DNA of 64,000 bases from Actinomycetota bacterium (GTDB taxonomy: Bacteria > Actinomycetota > Thermoleophilia > Solirubrobacterales > Solirubrobacteraceae): positions 992,001 to 1,056,000 of the forward strand of contig VAXW01000005.1 in NCBI GenBank assembly GCA_005884115.1. The letters are read 5' to 3'. The notes beneath the pieces are model-generated. The model ran no database searches and was not told the origin of the DNA. It saw only the letters and a program-made list of their open reading frames with translations. Below, one piece after another: positions 1 through 8,644 of this stretch. The first letter of the stretch is position 1, and each line of letters opens with the position of its first letter. The translations under genes were made by a program, and so were the position numbers.

Positions 1-111
1 CGCGGCCAGATCGCTCGTGGAAACCGCTTCGCCGTCGCGCGACTCGAGCGCGTATACGGCCTTCGCGTAGTCCTGGACGTGCGGCGAGACCGAAGAATCT
101 TGTGCTAACAC
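1..111 (-). CDS. DtxR/MntR-family metal-dependent regulator, N-terminal part only
   Basis: Reading leftward from a GTG at 111, the frame is open to base 1 (37 codons) and gives a peptide with VQDYAKAVYALES followed by AVSTSDLAA. That is the start of the winged helix of DtxR/MntR/IdeR repressors (typical pattern: YLKAIYxLxE, then vstsdLA). The rest lies outside the window, so the metal-binding and dimerisation domains cannot be checked. It is divergent from mscL and has AT-rich palindromes just upstream of its start. The family assignment rests on only 37 residues; the start could also lie further upstream. Confidence 0.6.
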   Translation of the reverse strand, partial: MLAQDSSVSPHVQDYAKAVYALESRDGEAVSTSDLAA

Positions 112-148
112 AAACTTAGAGTTTGGCAAGACAAAATAAACTTGTCAA
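112..148. promoter_or_regulatory. AT-rich palindromes between the DtxR-like gene and mscL
   Basis: In otherwise GC-rich DNA this patch holds AAACT-TAG-AGTTT (112-124, perfect) and TTGGCAAG-N10-CTTGTCAA (123-148, one mismatch). A minus-strand TTGACA (148-143) lies in the second one and could be a -35 element for the DtxR-like gene. Such a position suits an autoregulatory operator. The link to the regulator is inference. Confidence 0.4.
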
Positions 149-260
149 GTCTCCATAACGTTGTGCTCGTCGTCGGCCCACGCCAGTAGCCTGCTGCCGG
201 TGGGGGCCGGTCGTGCGGCGGGTCTCCGCGCAACCGGCGTCGCACGAGAGGGGTCAGACA

Positions 261-683
261 GTGAGCCTGCTAACCGACTTCAAGAAGTTCCTGTTCCGCG
301 GCAACGTCGTCGACCTGGCGGTCGCGGTCATCATCGGCACGGCCTTCACGGCCGTCGTCAAAGCGCTCGTCGCCGACATCCTCACTCCGATCATCGCGCT
401 GATCTTCGGCAAGCCCGACTTCGGCGCGCTGTCGTTCACGATCAACTCCAGTCACTTCCTCTACGGCGACTTCATCAACAACGTTGTCGCGTTCGTGTCG
501 ATCGCCGCGGTGGTGTTCTTCTTCGTGGTCACGCCCATCAACCAGCTGATGGCACGCCGCACACAGGAGGACCCGGACGCGAAGGACTGCCCCGAGTGCA
601 CGACAGCGATCCCGGTCAGAGCGCGCCGTTGCCCGGCATGCACGGCGCAGCTCGCGCACGCAGGCGGCTCAGCGCAGCTGTAG
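261..683 (+). CDS. mscL: Large-conductance mechanosensitive channel MscL with C-terminal zinc ribbon
   Basis: This is a homopentameric inner-membrane channel that opens under hypo-osmotic membrane tension. The 140-residue product starts SLLTDFKKFLFRGNVVDLAVAVIIGTAF, the amphipathic helix and TM1 of MscL. TM2 follows at about residues 70-95, ending TPINQLMARR. The GTG at 261 is preferred because GAGAGGGG lies just upstream and the protein then starts at the usual MscL N terminus; a GTG at 213 would add 16 atypical residues. Instead of the usual charged helix, the tail has CPEC-N10-CPAC, a four-cysteine zinc-ribbon pattern. Divergent from the DtxR-like gene. Confidence 0.93.
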   Translation: MSLLTDFKKFLFRGNVVDLAVAVIIGTAFTAVVKALVADILTPIIALIFGKPDFGALSFTINSSHFLYGDFINNVVAFVSIAAVVFFFVVTPINQLMARRTQEDPDAKDCPECTTAIPVRARRCPACTAQLAHAGGSAQL

Positions 684-769
684 GGCTCCGGCGCGCGGTT
701 AGCTTGCGCAGGCGCAGCGGGCTCGCGTGGGGCGCGCGCGTCCAGCGCGGCCCTCGCAGCCGGACGCCG

Positions 770-2155
770 CTACGCCGAGAGCGCCGCTGCCATTTGCTCG
801 AACGCGTGCACGTAGGCGTCGACGGCCTCCTCGGTGTGCGTCACCGAGAGCGTCCACTCCTCCTCGCGCCCGGGCGTCATGTAGATGCCGCGGTTCATGT
901 TCCAGAGCCAGGCCAGATCGGTCACGGCGACGTCCTGGTTGGCCTTGAAGGTCTCGTAATCAGTCACTCGGGTGGGGGAGAAGGTGACGCAGCCCTTCGC
1001 GCCCACGCCGACCGCGTAGCCGGGCAGCCGGTGGCGCTCGATCACCGCTTCGCAGCCCGCCAGCAGGCGCTCGTTGAGCGAGTCGAGATGCCGGTATGCG
1101 TCCGCGGTCAGGACGTGCTCGAGGCTGGCCCTCGCGGCGGCCATCGTGAGGGGATTGCCGTTGTAGGTTCCGACCTGGTAGACGCTGCCGTCCTCGACGA
1201 CGCTCATCACGCGCTCGGTGGCGCCGATCGCACCCGAGGGAAGCCCGCCGCCGAGCGTCTTCGCGAGGGTGACCATGTCCGGTGAGACGCCGAAGCGCTC
1301 CGTCGCGCCGCCGGCGGCGATCGCAAGCCCCGTCTTGACCTCGTCGAAGATCAGCACGACGCCGTGGCGGGCGGTGATCTCGCGCACCTGCTCGAGGTAC
1401 CCGGGCTCGGGCAGCACGACGCCGAGGTTCATCATGGCCGCCTCCATGATCACGCACGCAGGTGCGCGGTCTTCGGCGATCAGGCGCGCGATGCGCCGCT
1501 CCATCGCATCGGCGTCGTTGAACGGCACCGCGATCGTCAGCTCGCTGATCGCCGCGGGGATGCCCGCGCCGTAAGGCAGCGAGGCGAGGTCGTCACGATC
1601 GCCGATGTCCTCGTAGGGCACCCCGATCGAGACCATGACCGCATCGTGGTGACCGTGGTAGGAGCCGAAGATCTTGACGATCGTCTCGCGCCCTGTCAGC
1701 GCGCGCGCGATGCGGATCGCGTCCATCGTCGCCTCTGAGCCCGAGTTCGTGAAGCGCCAGCGCTCGAGCCCGAAGCGCGCGGCGAGCTCCTCAGCGACCG
1801 TCACCGTGTCCTCGGTGACGGCCGCGAAGTGGGTGCCCAGCGCGGCGCGTGCGCGCACCGCCGCGACGATCGCCGGGTGCGCGTGTCCTTGCACCATCGA
1901 GCCGAAGCCGTTGTGGAAGTCCCAGTAGCGGTTGCCGTCGACGTCGGTCACGGTCGGCCCCTCGCCCGAGGCGAGATAGATGGGCCACGGGTCGCGAAGC
2001 TGGTAGGAGGAGGCGACGCCACCGCTGAGCGAGGCGCGCGCGCGCTCGTACATCGCCGCCGAGCCCTCGGTCTTCGCGTTCAGCGTCTCGAGCTCCGCGC
2101 GCGCGAGCTCCTGCACGCGCTCGCGGTCCATCTCTACGGGGCTAGCCAGTGTCAT
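770..2155 (-). CDS. Class III aminotransferase, glutamate-1-semialdehyde aminomutase-like
   Basis: PLP enzyme of 461 residues in the HemL-like branch of class III aminotransferases. It has DVDGNRYWDFHNGFGSMVQGHAHP near the N terminus, SGSEATMDAIRIAR, FDEVKTG for PLP contact, and the Schiff-base lysine in LAKTLGGG (K299). The ATG at 2155 is chosen because AAGGAG lies 8 bases upstream; the reading frame extends a further 20 codons into a tandem repeat. No other haem-synthesis gene is nearby, so it may act on a different amino-acid or amine substrate rather than as the tetrapyrrole enzyme. Substrate unknown. Confidence 0.85.
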   Translation of the reverse strand: MTLASPVEMDRERVQELARAELETLNAKTEGSAAMYERARASLSGGVASSYQLRDPWPIYLASGEGPTVTDVDGNRYWDFHNGFGSMVQGHAHPAIVAAVRARAALGTHFAAVTEDTVTVAEELAARFGLERWRFTNSGSEATMDAIRIARALTGRETIVKIFGSYHGHHDAVMVSIGVPYEDIGDRDDLASLPYGAGIPAAISELTIAVPFNDADAMERRIARLIAEDRAPACVIMEAAMMNLGVVLPEPGYLEQVREITARHGVVLIFDEVKTGLAIAAGGATERFGVSPDMVTLAKTLGGGLPSGAIGATERVMSVVEDGSVYQVGTYNGNPLTMAAARASLEHVLTADAYRHLDSLNERLLAGCEAVIERHRLPGYAVGVGAKGCVTFSPTRVTDYETFKANQDVAVTDLAWLWNMNRGIYMTPGREEEWTLSVTHTEEAVDAYVHAFEQMAAALSA

Positions 2156-2170
2156 CGAGGATCTCCTTCG

Positions 2171-2235
2171 CGCTCGCCGCGCGACGCGGGCCGCGCGTAG
2201 AGGCGCTCGCCGCATGACGCGGGTTGCGCGTAGAG
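2171..2235. repeat. Imperfect tandem repeat, 2 x 33 bp
   Basis: Two adjacent copies (2171-2203 and 2204-2235) of a GC-rich 33-base unit beginning cgctcgccgc and ending gcgtagag, with about four or five mismatches. It lies between the SnoaL-like gene and the aminotransferase start. No function is evident. Confidence 0.6.
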
Positions 2236-2251
2236 CAGCTTAGAAGGTGGC

Positions 2252-2656
2252 CTAGCGAGGCCGCTCGGCCGCTCGCAGCGCGTCCTCGCGATCGAGGAAA
2301 TCTTCAACGCGCACGATCGTCTCGCGGTCGAAGTGCAGCACCTCGAAAACACGCCCGGCGAGCTGCATCCCGCTCGCGCGGCCGCGTACGGCCAGCTCGA
2401 TGCGGACGATCACCGCGTCGCCCACCTGGAGGAAGGTCGCCGCGCCGACATCGACGCTGCTCGCCCAGCCGCTCTCGGTGAAGCCCTCCATGTAGGAGCG
2501 AAACCCCTCGCGCCCGACATACTGCCCCGTCTCGGTGATCTGCTCGATCGGCCTGTAGACCACGTCGTCGGAGAGCAGCTCCAGGCGACTCCAGTCGCGC
2601 GCTCGCGTGAGCTCGATGAATTGCTCAGCGAGCGCGAGCTTGCGGCTGCTAACCAC
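2252..2656 (-). CDS. SnoaL-like (NTF2-fold) protein
   Basis: 134 residues with the NTF2/SnoaL layout: an N-terminal helix (ALAEQFIELTRARDWSRLELLSDDVVYRP), a central GREGFRSYMEGF element, and a C-terminal sheet ending VRVEDFLDREDALRAA, the usual tail of stress-type SnoaL proteins. The GTG start overlaps the TAG stop of the upstream metallo-hydrolase by 8 bases (GTGGTTAG), so the two are probably translationally coupled. The family includes hydrolases, isomerases and ligand-binding proteins; the substrate cannot be told here. Confidence 0.75.
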   Translation of the reverse strand: MVSSRKLALAEQFIELTRARDWSRLELLSDDVVYRPIEQITETGQYVGREGFRSYMEGFTESGWASSVDVGAATFLQVGDAVIVRIELAVRGRASGMQLAGRVFEVLHFDRETIVRVEDFLDREDALRAAERPR

Positions 2657-3338
2657 CTACCGAGCGCGCGGAGCGCGCGATCGCACCGTCCATCGCGCTC
2701 CCCGGGGAGCGCACAGCGGGACCGTGTCCCACCACCAGCGTCGCGGGCTCGAGTCCCCGGAGCGCCCGCGCTGACTCGAGCGCCTTGGCCTTGTCCCAGG
2801 TCGCCGATGCCGCCCAGGGGAAGCGCCAGTAGAACTGGGTGGGGACTTGAACGCGGCCGAGAGAGGTGAGCGCATCGCCGGCGATCAGCGTGCGGTCGCG
2901 GGTGTCGAGGAAGGCGACGTGTCCGGGAGTGTGGCCGGGCGAGGCGATCACCTCCAGGCTCCCGACGCGCTCGCCGGCCATGAGGCGCACGTCAGGGACC
3001 GTCTTGACCTTTGGCCAGCTGCCAGGCACCTTGCCCTCGACGACGGACTCGCCGGCGTGGATGCGCGCGTCGAGATCCGGAATGAGCACCTGCACCGCGT
3101 CTCCCAGACGCTGCTTCAGCGAGTCCAGGGAGCCGATGTGATCGCCGTGACCATGGGTCAGCGCGATGCGGCGGATCCGATCGCCCGCTCTCTTTGCGGC
3201 GGCGATCAGCGCCTCGGCGCCGCCACTGAGCGTCGTGTCGACGAGCGTGAACCCGTCATCCTCGCGCACCAGGTAGGCGTTGACGAAGCGCAGCCGGTTG
3301 AGCTGGATCAACCTGTCGCTGAGGACCGTCGCTCTCAT
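2649..3338 (-). CDS. Metallo-beta-lactamase-fold hydrolase
   Basis: 229 residues with the metal-binding HGHGDH motif at residues 62-67 and downstream histidines and aspartates in SPGHTPGHVAFLD and IAGDAL, as expected for a two-metal MBL-fold hydrolase of the glyoxalase-II/lactonase type. The ATG at 3338 has AAGGAGAG 5-6 bases upstream. First gene of a two-gene unit with the SnoaL-like gene. Quorum-quenching lactonase, glyoxalase and general thioesterase are all possible; the sequence does not decide. Confidence 0.82.
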   Translation of the reverse strand: MRATVLSDRLIQLNRLRFVNAYLVREDDGFTLVDTTLSGGAEALIAAAKRAGDRIRRIALTHGHGDHIGSLDSLKQRLGDAVQVLIPDLDARIHAGESVVEGKVPGSWPKVKTVPDVRLMAGERVGSLEVIASPGHTPGHVAFLDTRDRTLIAGDALTSLGRVQVPTQFYWRFPWAASATWDKAKALESARALRGLEPATLVVGHGPAVRSPGSAMDGAIARSARSVGG

Positions 3339-3758
3339 TGGCTCTCCTTGGTCACTGACACATTGAGGCTGCTTCGGCGGGAGCGCATGTGGGCGCGCAT
3401 GCCGGCAGGCGAGAACCTTATGCGAGCGAGCGAATGGCCTTGACGGCGGGATCCTCGTCGGCTGGAGGCCGGACCCGGGCGGCGGGCTGCGGTGGGGTGC
3501 TCGGTGCTGTGCGACGCGCTCATGACATTCGTCCGCCGCGCTGAAGCGAGTGCGCGAGCGCGCCGATGACGCTCACATGCGAACCCTCGCCATCGGAGCC
3601 GTCGTGATCGCCGCGGCGGTTGTGCTGCTCATCGGCCATGCAGTCCTTGCGCTGGCCGCGCGGACCGCGCTGATCGGCGCGCCCTTGGCCCGGCCGCTCG
3701 GCTAAACGCGGCTCGCCCGGCTAAACGCGGCTCGCGCGGCTCGTCCGCCTAGAGCGGC
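3339..3758. other. Intergenic region with possible microprotein and short tandem repeat
   Basis: No conserved gene is recognisable. It contains a possible 42-residue membrane microprotein (3577-3705) and about two copies of a 19-base unit, cggctaaacgcggctcgcc (3699-3736), just before the stop of the redoxin gene on the other strand. Confidence 0.45.
3577..3705 (+). CDS. Possible single-TM microprotein, 42 residues
   Basis: An ATG at 3577 opens a 42-codon frame: MRTLAIGAVVIAAAVVLLIG, then a short tail ending ARPLG. It is one strongly hydrophobic helix with a basic N terminus, resembling small membrane proteins of actinobacteria. No convincing ribosome binding site is visible and GC-rich DNA often opens such frames, so this is a weak call. 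Confidence 0.28.
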   Translation: MRTLAIGAVVIAAAVVLLIGHAVLALAARTALIGAPLARPLG

Positions 3759-4793
3759 TCACATCTGCAGAGCCGGGTAGTAGTTCTCGGCCCCGACCTT
3801 GCGAAATTCGCTGAGCCAGTCCGAGTCGTAGGCATCGGTGGGTCCCTGGAGCGGGTCGGCGAGCGACCAGGCCTGGCGCTTGTACGTCCAGTTCTCGGGT
3901 GCGAGCTGTTGCGCCTCGCGAAACCAGCGGACGGCATCGGCGGGGGCGCCGGCGCGCTGCAGATGCTGGCCGAGTGCGAAGCACGCCGCCGCTCGCGAGC
4001 TGGTCTCGCTGCGAGTGGGTGAGCGCGCGAGCACCTCCGCAGGCGAGAGCGCGTAGCGCGAGCGCGCGCCGTGCTCGACCCAGTCGCGCAGCGCGGCGAT
4101 GTAGCGCTCGGGTTCGATCCTGATCTTCTGCGCTTCGCGCGCCTGTTCGAGCGTCAGCGCCGGGAGCTTGGCCAGCACCTCCGCGCTGGGCTTGCGAGGG
4201 CGCCAGGGGAAGGCGGGCTCGGGCGGGCGCACGATCGTGCCCTGCTCGTCGATCCAGACGCCGCTCGGCACGTTCACGATCCCCAGCAGGTCATCGAGCA
4301 GGTGCGCCTCATCGATCAGCGCCGGGTGCGTGCTCTTGGCGCGGTCGATCCAGGGCCCGGCAGCCTGCGCGCCGCCCGTGTCGAGCGCCACGCTCACGAT
4401 CTCGAGCCCACGCGGGTGAAGCTCCTCGCGCAGCTTTCGCCAGCCGGAGAGATCGAAGCGGCATCCGCACCACGACGCCCAGGTGACGAGCAGCACCTTG
4501 CTGCCGCGCAGTGAGTGCAGTGCGAACTCTTGCCCGTGGCGGTCGGGCAGGATGATGTCTGGAAGCTCCGCGCTTGCGAGCGTCGGCGCGCCGTACGCCG
4601 GCCCGAGCGCCCACAGGCGGTGCCCCTCGTCGTGCACGAGCGCCATCCGCAGCTTGCGCGCGAGCTCGCGCATGTCGAACGGGCGATCGATCGGCACGCA
4701 CACGTCGCCGCGGCACGCACCCTGCGGCTTTATCGTCCAGCCGGTGTGGCGCTGGAGCTCCGCGGGGGGCTCGTCGAGGCGCTCGAGGATCAT
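3759..4793 (-). CDS. Thioredoxin-fold redoxin with WASWCGC motif and C-terminal TPR-like part
   Basis: 344 residues. Residues 75-215 form a ResA/AhpC-type redoxin domain (LPDRHGQEFALHSLRGSKVLLVTWASW) with C109-G110-C111 in place of the usual CxxC. Residues 255-310 look like a helical repeat (CFALGQHLQRAGAPADAVRWFREAQQLAPEN). From memory, the WAxxCGC pattern matches a family named for WAxxUGC, where the first position is often selenocysteine; here it is an ordinary TGC Cys codon. No signal peptide, so probably cytoplasmic. Reductase or peroxidase activity is inference. No clear Shine-Dalgarno precedes the ATG. Confidence 0.78.
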   Translation of the reverse strand: MILERLDEPPAELQRHTGWTIKPQGACRGDVCVPIDRPFDMRELARKLRMALVHDEGHRLWALGPAYGAPTLASAELPDIILPDRHGQEFALHSLRGSKVLLVTWASWCGCRFDLSGWRKLREELHPRGLEIVSVALDTGGAQAAGPWIDRAKSTHPALIDEAHLLDDLLGIVNVPSGVWIDEQGTIVRPPEPAFPWRPRKPSAEVLAKLPALTLEQAREAQKIRIEPERYIAALRDWVEHGARSRYALSPAEVLARSPTRSETSSRAAACFALGQHLQRAGAPADAVRWFREAQQLAPENWTYKRQAWSLADPLQGPTDAYDSDWLSEFRKVGAENYYPALQM

Positions 4794-5056
4794 CGTGGCG
4801 GACCGTAGCGCATCGCGGTGCCGGGGGTTGGCCGCGGCTAGCTAGACGCGCCGTATGGCCGCGTCCGACGATGACCTGTCAAGGACGAGCGTGTACCAGC
4901 GCGTGCGACCACGGCCGAGGGCGAGGAGCGAGCGCGCCTGTGGTCGCTCATGAACGAGGATTGGCGCGCATATGACACCTGCCGGGCGAGGACTGGACGC
5001 GAGATCCCGGTGGTGGTCCTCTCGCGACGGTAGGCGCGCGAGCGCGCGGCTGTAGT

Positions 5057-6271
5057 GTGCGCCCTGTGCCGCCGTCGGCTCGAAATCGCGATCGCGTGGC
5101 CCTGGTGCTGGCCGGCGGAGGCGCGCGAGGCGCGTACGAGATCGGAGCGCTGTCGGTGCTCCTGCCGGCGCTGCCGGCGCACGAGCGGCCGCGGATCGTG
5201 GTCGGCACGAGCGTCGGAGCGATCAACGCGGCCTACCTAGCCGCCAACGCGCAACGTCCGGTGCGCGAGCTCGTTGACGGCGCTCTGGCGCTGTGGCGCA
5301 AGATCACCTACGGGCGCGTGCTGAAGCCGCTCGCCTCCATCTCAGAGGCAACGCGTCTTTGGAGCTACGCGCGCGAAGTGCTCGGTAGCCGCTCAGCCCA
5401 CGCCGTCAGCCTGCTCGATCCGGGACCGCTCACCGCGACGCTGCAGGAGCTGATCGCCTTCGAGCAGGTGCACCGCAACGTCAGCGCGGGCCATCTGAGC
5501 ACGGCGGCCGTTGTCGCCACCTCGGGGGTCACGAACCTGAGCGTCGTCTTCCACGACGGCGGTCGCAGCCCGGAGGCAGATAGGCGGCGCGGGATCACGT
5601 ACGTGAAGACGGAGCTGAGCGAGCAGCACGTGCGTGCCTCGGCAGCGATACCGGTGCTGTTCCCGGCGGTCGCCGTTGGCGCTCGCCGGCGCTGGTACTT
5701 CGACGGGGGGACACGACTGAATGCGCCCATCAAGCCGGCCCTAGAGCTCGGCGGGCGACGCGTGATCGTGATCGCGCTCAACTGGTTGGGGCACCCGCCC
5801 GAGCCGAAGGCCGAGCGTCGTCCCGACGCGCTCGACGGCGCCTCGCAGCTGATCCAGGCGGTGCTGGTCGACCCCCTGCTCAACGACGTCTACACGCTGG
5901 CGACGATCAACGATCTCCTCGCCGACGACTCGGAGGCGAAGGTCCGCTCGCACGAGCGGCGCACCGGACGCCGCCGCATCCCCTACATGCTGATCGCGCC
6001 CGAAGACCCTCACGAGATCGGCCGCGTGGCGGCAGAGGTGTACCGACGGCACTACCGCTCGCCGGTGGCGTTACTGCGCTCGCCCAACGTGGCGGCGCTC
6101 GGGCGCCTGCTGAACGCCTCCCGCGGGGCAAACCGCGGCGAGCTGTTGAGCTACCTGCTCTTCGCGGAGGAGTTCATCGAGCGCCTGATCGATCTCGGCC
6201 GCCGCGACGCCAGGCGCTGGCTGCGCAGCAAGCACGATCTCGGGCGCTGGCAGTTGGGGCCGCTCCGCTGA
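5057..6271 (+). CDS. Patatin-like phospholipase
   Basis: 404-residue lipid acyl hydrolase of the patatin/RssA family. Seen: the oxyanion loop GGGARG (20-25), the nucleophile motif GTSVG (S52) and the catalytic Asp in DGG (D216, YFDGGTRLNAP). The catalytic Ser-Asp dyad is intact. No signal peptide. The C-terminal 150 residues are less conserved and end in a basic helix. Starts at GTG 5057; a second GTG three codons later is equally possible. Stands alone between convergent neighbours. Confidence 0.88.
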   Translation: MRPVPPSARNRDRVALVLAGGGARGAYEIGALSVLLPALPAHERPRIVVGTSVGAINAAYLAANAQRPVRELVDGALALWRKITYGRVLKPLASISEATRLWSYAREVLGSRSAHAVSLLDPGPLTATLQELIAFEQVHRNVSAGHLSTAAVVATSGVTNLSVVFHDGGRSPEADRRRGITYVKTELSEQHVRASAAIPVLFPAVAVGARRRWYFDGGTRLNAPIKPALELGGRRVIVIALNWLGHPPEPKAERRPDALDGASQLIQAVLVDPLLNDVYTLATINDLLADDSEAKVRSHERRTGRRRIPYMLIAPEDPHEIGRVAAEVYRRHYRSPVALLRSPNVAALGRLLNASRGANRGELLSYLLFAEEFIERLIDLGRRDARRWLRSKHDLGRWQLGPLR

Positions 6272-6291
6272 CGCCCGCATGGCGCGGCTTG

Positions 6292-7314
6292 CTACCTGCG
6301 CAGGGCGTCGAGCGCAAGTGCGGGGTTGCTCCAGCCGGCGTCGGCCGGGTTGATGGTGATCCCGGGAGCGACGATCTCGTCGATGCGGTCGAGGATCGCT
6401 TCATCGAGGCGCACGTCTGCCGCGCTGAGCTGTGAGTCGAGGTGCTCGACTGTGCGCGGGCCGATGATGGCGGCGGTCACGGCGGGGTGGTTGACGACGA
6501 ACGCGAGCGCCATCTCGATCAGCGAGATGCCCGACTCTTCGGCGAGCTGCGCGAGCGCGTCGGCGGCATCGAGCTTTGCCTGGTTGACGGGCAGCGAGAG
6601 GTCGTAGCGCTGCGGGATCATCGCGGAGCGCCGCGAGGCGAGGTCATCGGAGCCCTTGCGCCAGCGCCCCGACAGCCAGCCTCCCGCGAGCGGGCTCCAG
6701 GCGATGACGCCCATCCCCAGCTCGTGGCACGTCGGCAGCACGTCGGCCTCGACGGCGCGCGCGAGGAGCGAGTACGGCGGCTGCTCGCACACGAAGCGCT
6801 GGAGACCGCGTTCGCGCGCTACCCACTGGGCCCTGACGATCTGCGCGGCGGGATACGTCGAGGAGCCGATGTAGCGGACCTTGCCCTGCGCGACGAGGTC
6901 GGACAGCGCGGCGAGCGTCTCCTCGTGGTCTGTCCATGGATCCCAGCGGTGCACCTGATACAGGTCGATCCAGTCCGTCTGCAGGCGCTTCAGCGACGCC
7001 TCGACCTCGCGCATGATCCAGCGGCGCGAGTTGCCCGCTTCGTTTGAGTCATCGCCCATCGTGCCGTGGAACTTGGTCGCGAGCACCACGTTCTCGCGCT
7101 TGCCGCCGGCGAGCGCCTTGCCGACGATCTCCTCGGACTCACCGCGCGAGTACACATCGGCCGTGTCTATGAAGTTGATACCGGCCTCGAGCGCGCGGTG
7201 GACGATGCCGATGGCGACGTCGTGGTCGCGCTCGCCCCAGGCGCCGAACATCATCGCTCCCAGGCACAGAGGGGTCACCTGGACGCCGGTCCCGGCGAGC
7301 GCGCGCCTGTCCAT
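6292..7314 (-). CDS. Aldo/keto reductase
   Basis: 340-residue NADPH-dependent (beta/alpha)8 oxidoreductase. It shows the family signature with catalytic Asp and Tyr in FIDTADVYSRGESE, the catalytic Lys in LATKFHG and the His in YQVHRWDP, plus the cofactor-binding C-terminal AAIIGPRTVEHLDSQL. Closest to the YajO/IolS type of general AKRs. ATG at 7314 is taken over a TTG two codons upstream. It sits 25 bases downstream of the SDR gene on the same strand, so the pair is likely one transcript for carbonyl reduction. Confidence 0.9.
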   Translation of the reverse strand: MDRRALAGTGVQVTPLCLGAMMFGAWGERDHDVAIGIVHRALEAGINFIDTADVYSRGESEEIVGKALAGGKRENVVLATKFHGTMGDDSNEAGNSRRWIMREVEASLKRLQTDWIDLYQVHRWDPWTDHEETLAALSDLVAQGKVRYIGSSTYPAAQIVRAQWVARERGLQRFVCEQPPYSLLARAVEADVLPTCHELGMGVIAWSPLAGGWLSGRWRKGSDDLASRRSAMIPQRYDLSLPVNQAKLDAADALAQLAEESGISLIEMALAFVVNHPAVTAAIIGPRTVEHLDSQLSAADVRLDEAILDRIDEIVAPGITINPADAGWSNPALALDALRR

Positions 7315-7339
7315 GCTCAAACCCTAGTGCGACTGATCG

Positions 7340-8368
7340 CTAGGCGCCGGGATGGCTGGTGAGGCTCTGCGCGCAGTCGACGACCGTCTCCTCGATCGGG
7401 CGAGGAGAGAACCCGAGTCGCTGGCGCGCCTTCTCGGCGGAGTAGGTGACCTTCTGGCCGAGGTCTGAGACGACGGTGCGAATCCCGGGGTCGAAGCGCG
7501 CCATCGTCCGCACAACGAAGTCCGGGATCTGCCGGCGCGGGACCTTGCGCGCCTGATCGCCGAGGCGATCTCTGAGGATCTGGGCGACCTCGGACATCCA
7601 CAGGAACGGTCCGGTGGCGATGAATCGCTCCCCGCCGGCGGCGGGCGCGGTCATGGCGGCGAGCTCGAGCCCGGCGACATCGCGCACATCGACGAAGCTG
7701 AAGCCCAGGCGCGGGACTCCGGGCATGCCGCCCATCATGCGCTCGATCGCCTGCAGTGAGTAGGAGCGGTCGGGCCCGAGCACCGGCCCGATGATCGCGA
7801 CTGGGTTGATGACCGCGAGGCGCTCGGACTGGCCGTTCTCGCCCACCAGCTCCCACGCGGCCCGCTCGGCGATCGTCTTGGAGCGCACGTAGGGGCTGAG
7901 CCCGGGCAGCGTGGGGTCAGTCCAGTCCTCCTCGGTCAGCTGCCGCGCGGGACGCTCCTCGCCGCTGTTGCGGATGGCGGCCACGGAGGAGGTCACGACG
8001 ACACGCCGCGCGCCGGCGGCGAGGCTCGCGCGCAGGACACGAAGCGTGCCCTCGCGCGCGGGCACGATGAGATCGTCGGGGTTCTTTGGCTGGGCGGGGG
8101 GAAATGGCGAGGCGACGTGCAGCACGTAGGAGCATCCCGCGACGGCCTCTTCCCATCCCGCGTCCTCGCCGAGGTCCGCGGTGAGCACGTCCAGGCGGTC
8201 GCCGGGGTTGACCTGCGAAGCGACCCCAGAGCGCAGTTCGGCCTCGCGAGAGCGCGAGCGCACCGTGGTGCGGACCTGATAGCCGGCTCGCAGAAGCTCG
8301 ATCACGCACCATCCGCCGAGAAAGCCGGAGCCTCCGGTGACGAGCACGGTCTCCTCGGGGTTAGCCAT
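7340..8368 (-). CDS. NAD(P)-dependent extended SDR, dihydroflavonol-reductase-like
   Basis: 342 residues with the Rossmann glycine motif TGGSGFLG near residues 10-17 and the active-site pair YVRSK (YxxxK). The overall pattern resembles bacterial homologues of dihydroflavonol-4-reductase or cinnamoyl-CoA reductase. ATG at 8368 has AAGGAGAG 6 bases upstream; the frame extends 14 codons further without support. First gene of a two-gene unit with the aldo/keto reductase. The small-molecule substrate is unknown. Confidence 0.88.
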   Translation of the reverse strand: MANPEETVLVTGGSGFLGGWCVIELLRAGYQVRTTVRSRSREAELRSGVASQVNPGDRLDVLTADLGEDAGWEEAVAGCSYVLHVASPFPPAQPKNPDDLIVPAREGTLRVLRASLAAGARRVVVTSSVAAIRNSGEERPARQLTEEDWTDPTLPGLSPYVRSKTIAERAAWELVGENGQSERLAVINPVAIIGPVLGPDRSYSLQAIERMMGGMPGVPRLGFSFVDVRDVAGLELAAMTAPAAGGERFIATGPFLWMSEVAQILRDRLGDQARKVPRRQIPDFVVRTMARFDPGIRTVVSDLGQKVTYSAEKARQRLGFSPRPIEETVVDCAQSLTSHPGA

Positions 8369-8611
8369 GAATCTCTCCTTAGCTTGCTGTCGTAGGCTCA
8401 GGCCGCGCACATGTGAGAGCGGCGGCTAAGTCTCCCAAACGCGTGCGCCGCGGTGCGTGCGCCGCTCGGCACTCCCCCCGGGGGAGGAGCCCAGTTGACC
8501 GCTTGCAGGCCGCCGCGTTCCTGTTCACGCCGGAATGGGTGCAACACCGCGCCCACCGGGCTCGACGCATCGGGCGAGCCGAACATGTCGCTTCATTGAC
8601 GGGTTGAAAGA

Positions 8612-8642
8612 GGCCGGCCGGCGCGTGCGGCGCCGGCCGGCC
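8612..8642. terminator. Perfect 13-bp GC hairpin
   Basis: ggccggccggcgc (8612-8624) and its exact complement (8630-8642) with a 5-base loop. It lies about 190 bases beyond the stop of the minus-strand ABC permease gene and before the minus-strand SDR gene, so it probably ends or attenuates the ABC transcript. No T-run follows. Confidence 0.5.
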
Positions 8643-8644
8643 GG

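Noticed and set aside
161-1285. A 374-codon plus-strand frame starting near mscL
   Set aside because: It is out of frame with mscL and antisense to the aminotransferase; composition is Arg/Ala/Gly-rich without any domain.
3759-4793. A selenoprotein
   Set aside because: The position that is Sec in related proteins is a TGC Cys codon here; no in-frame TGA.
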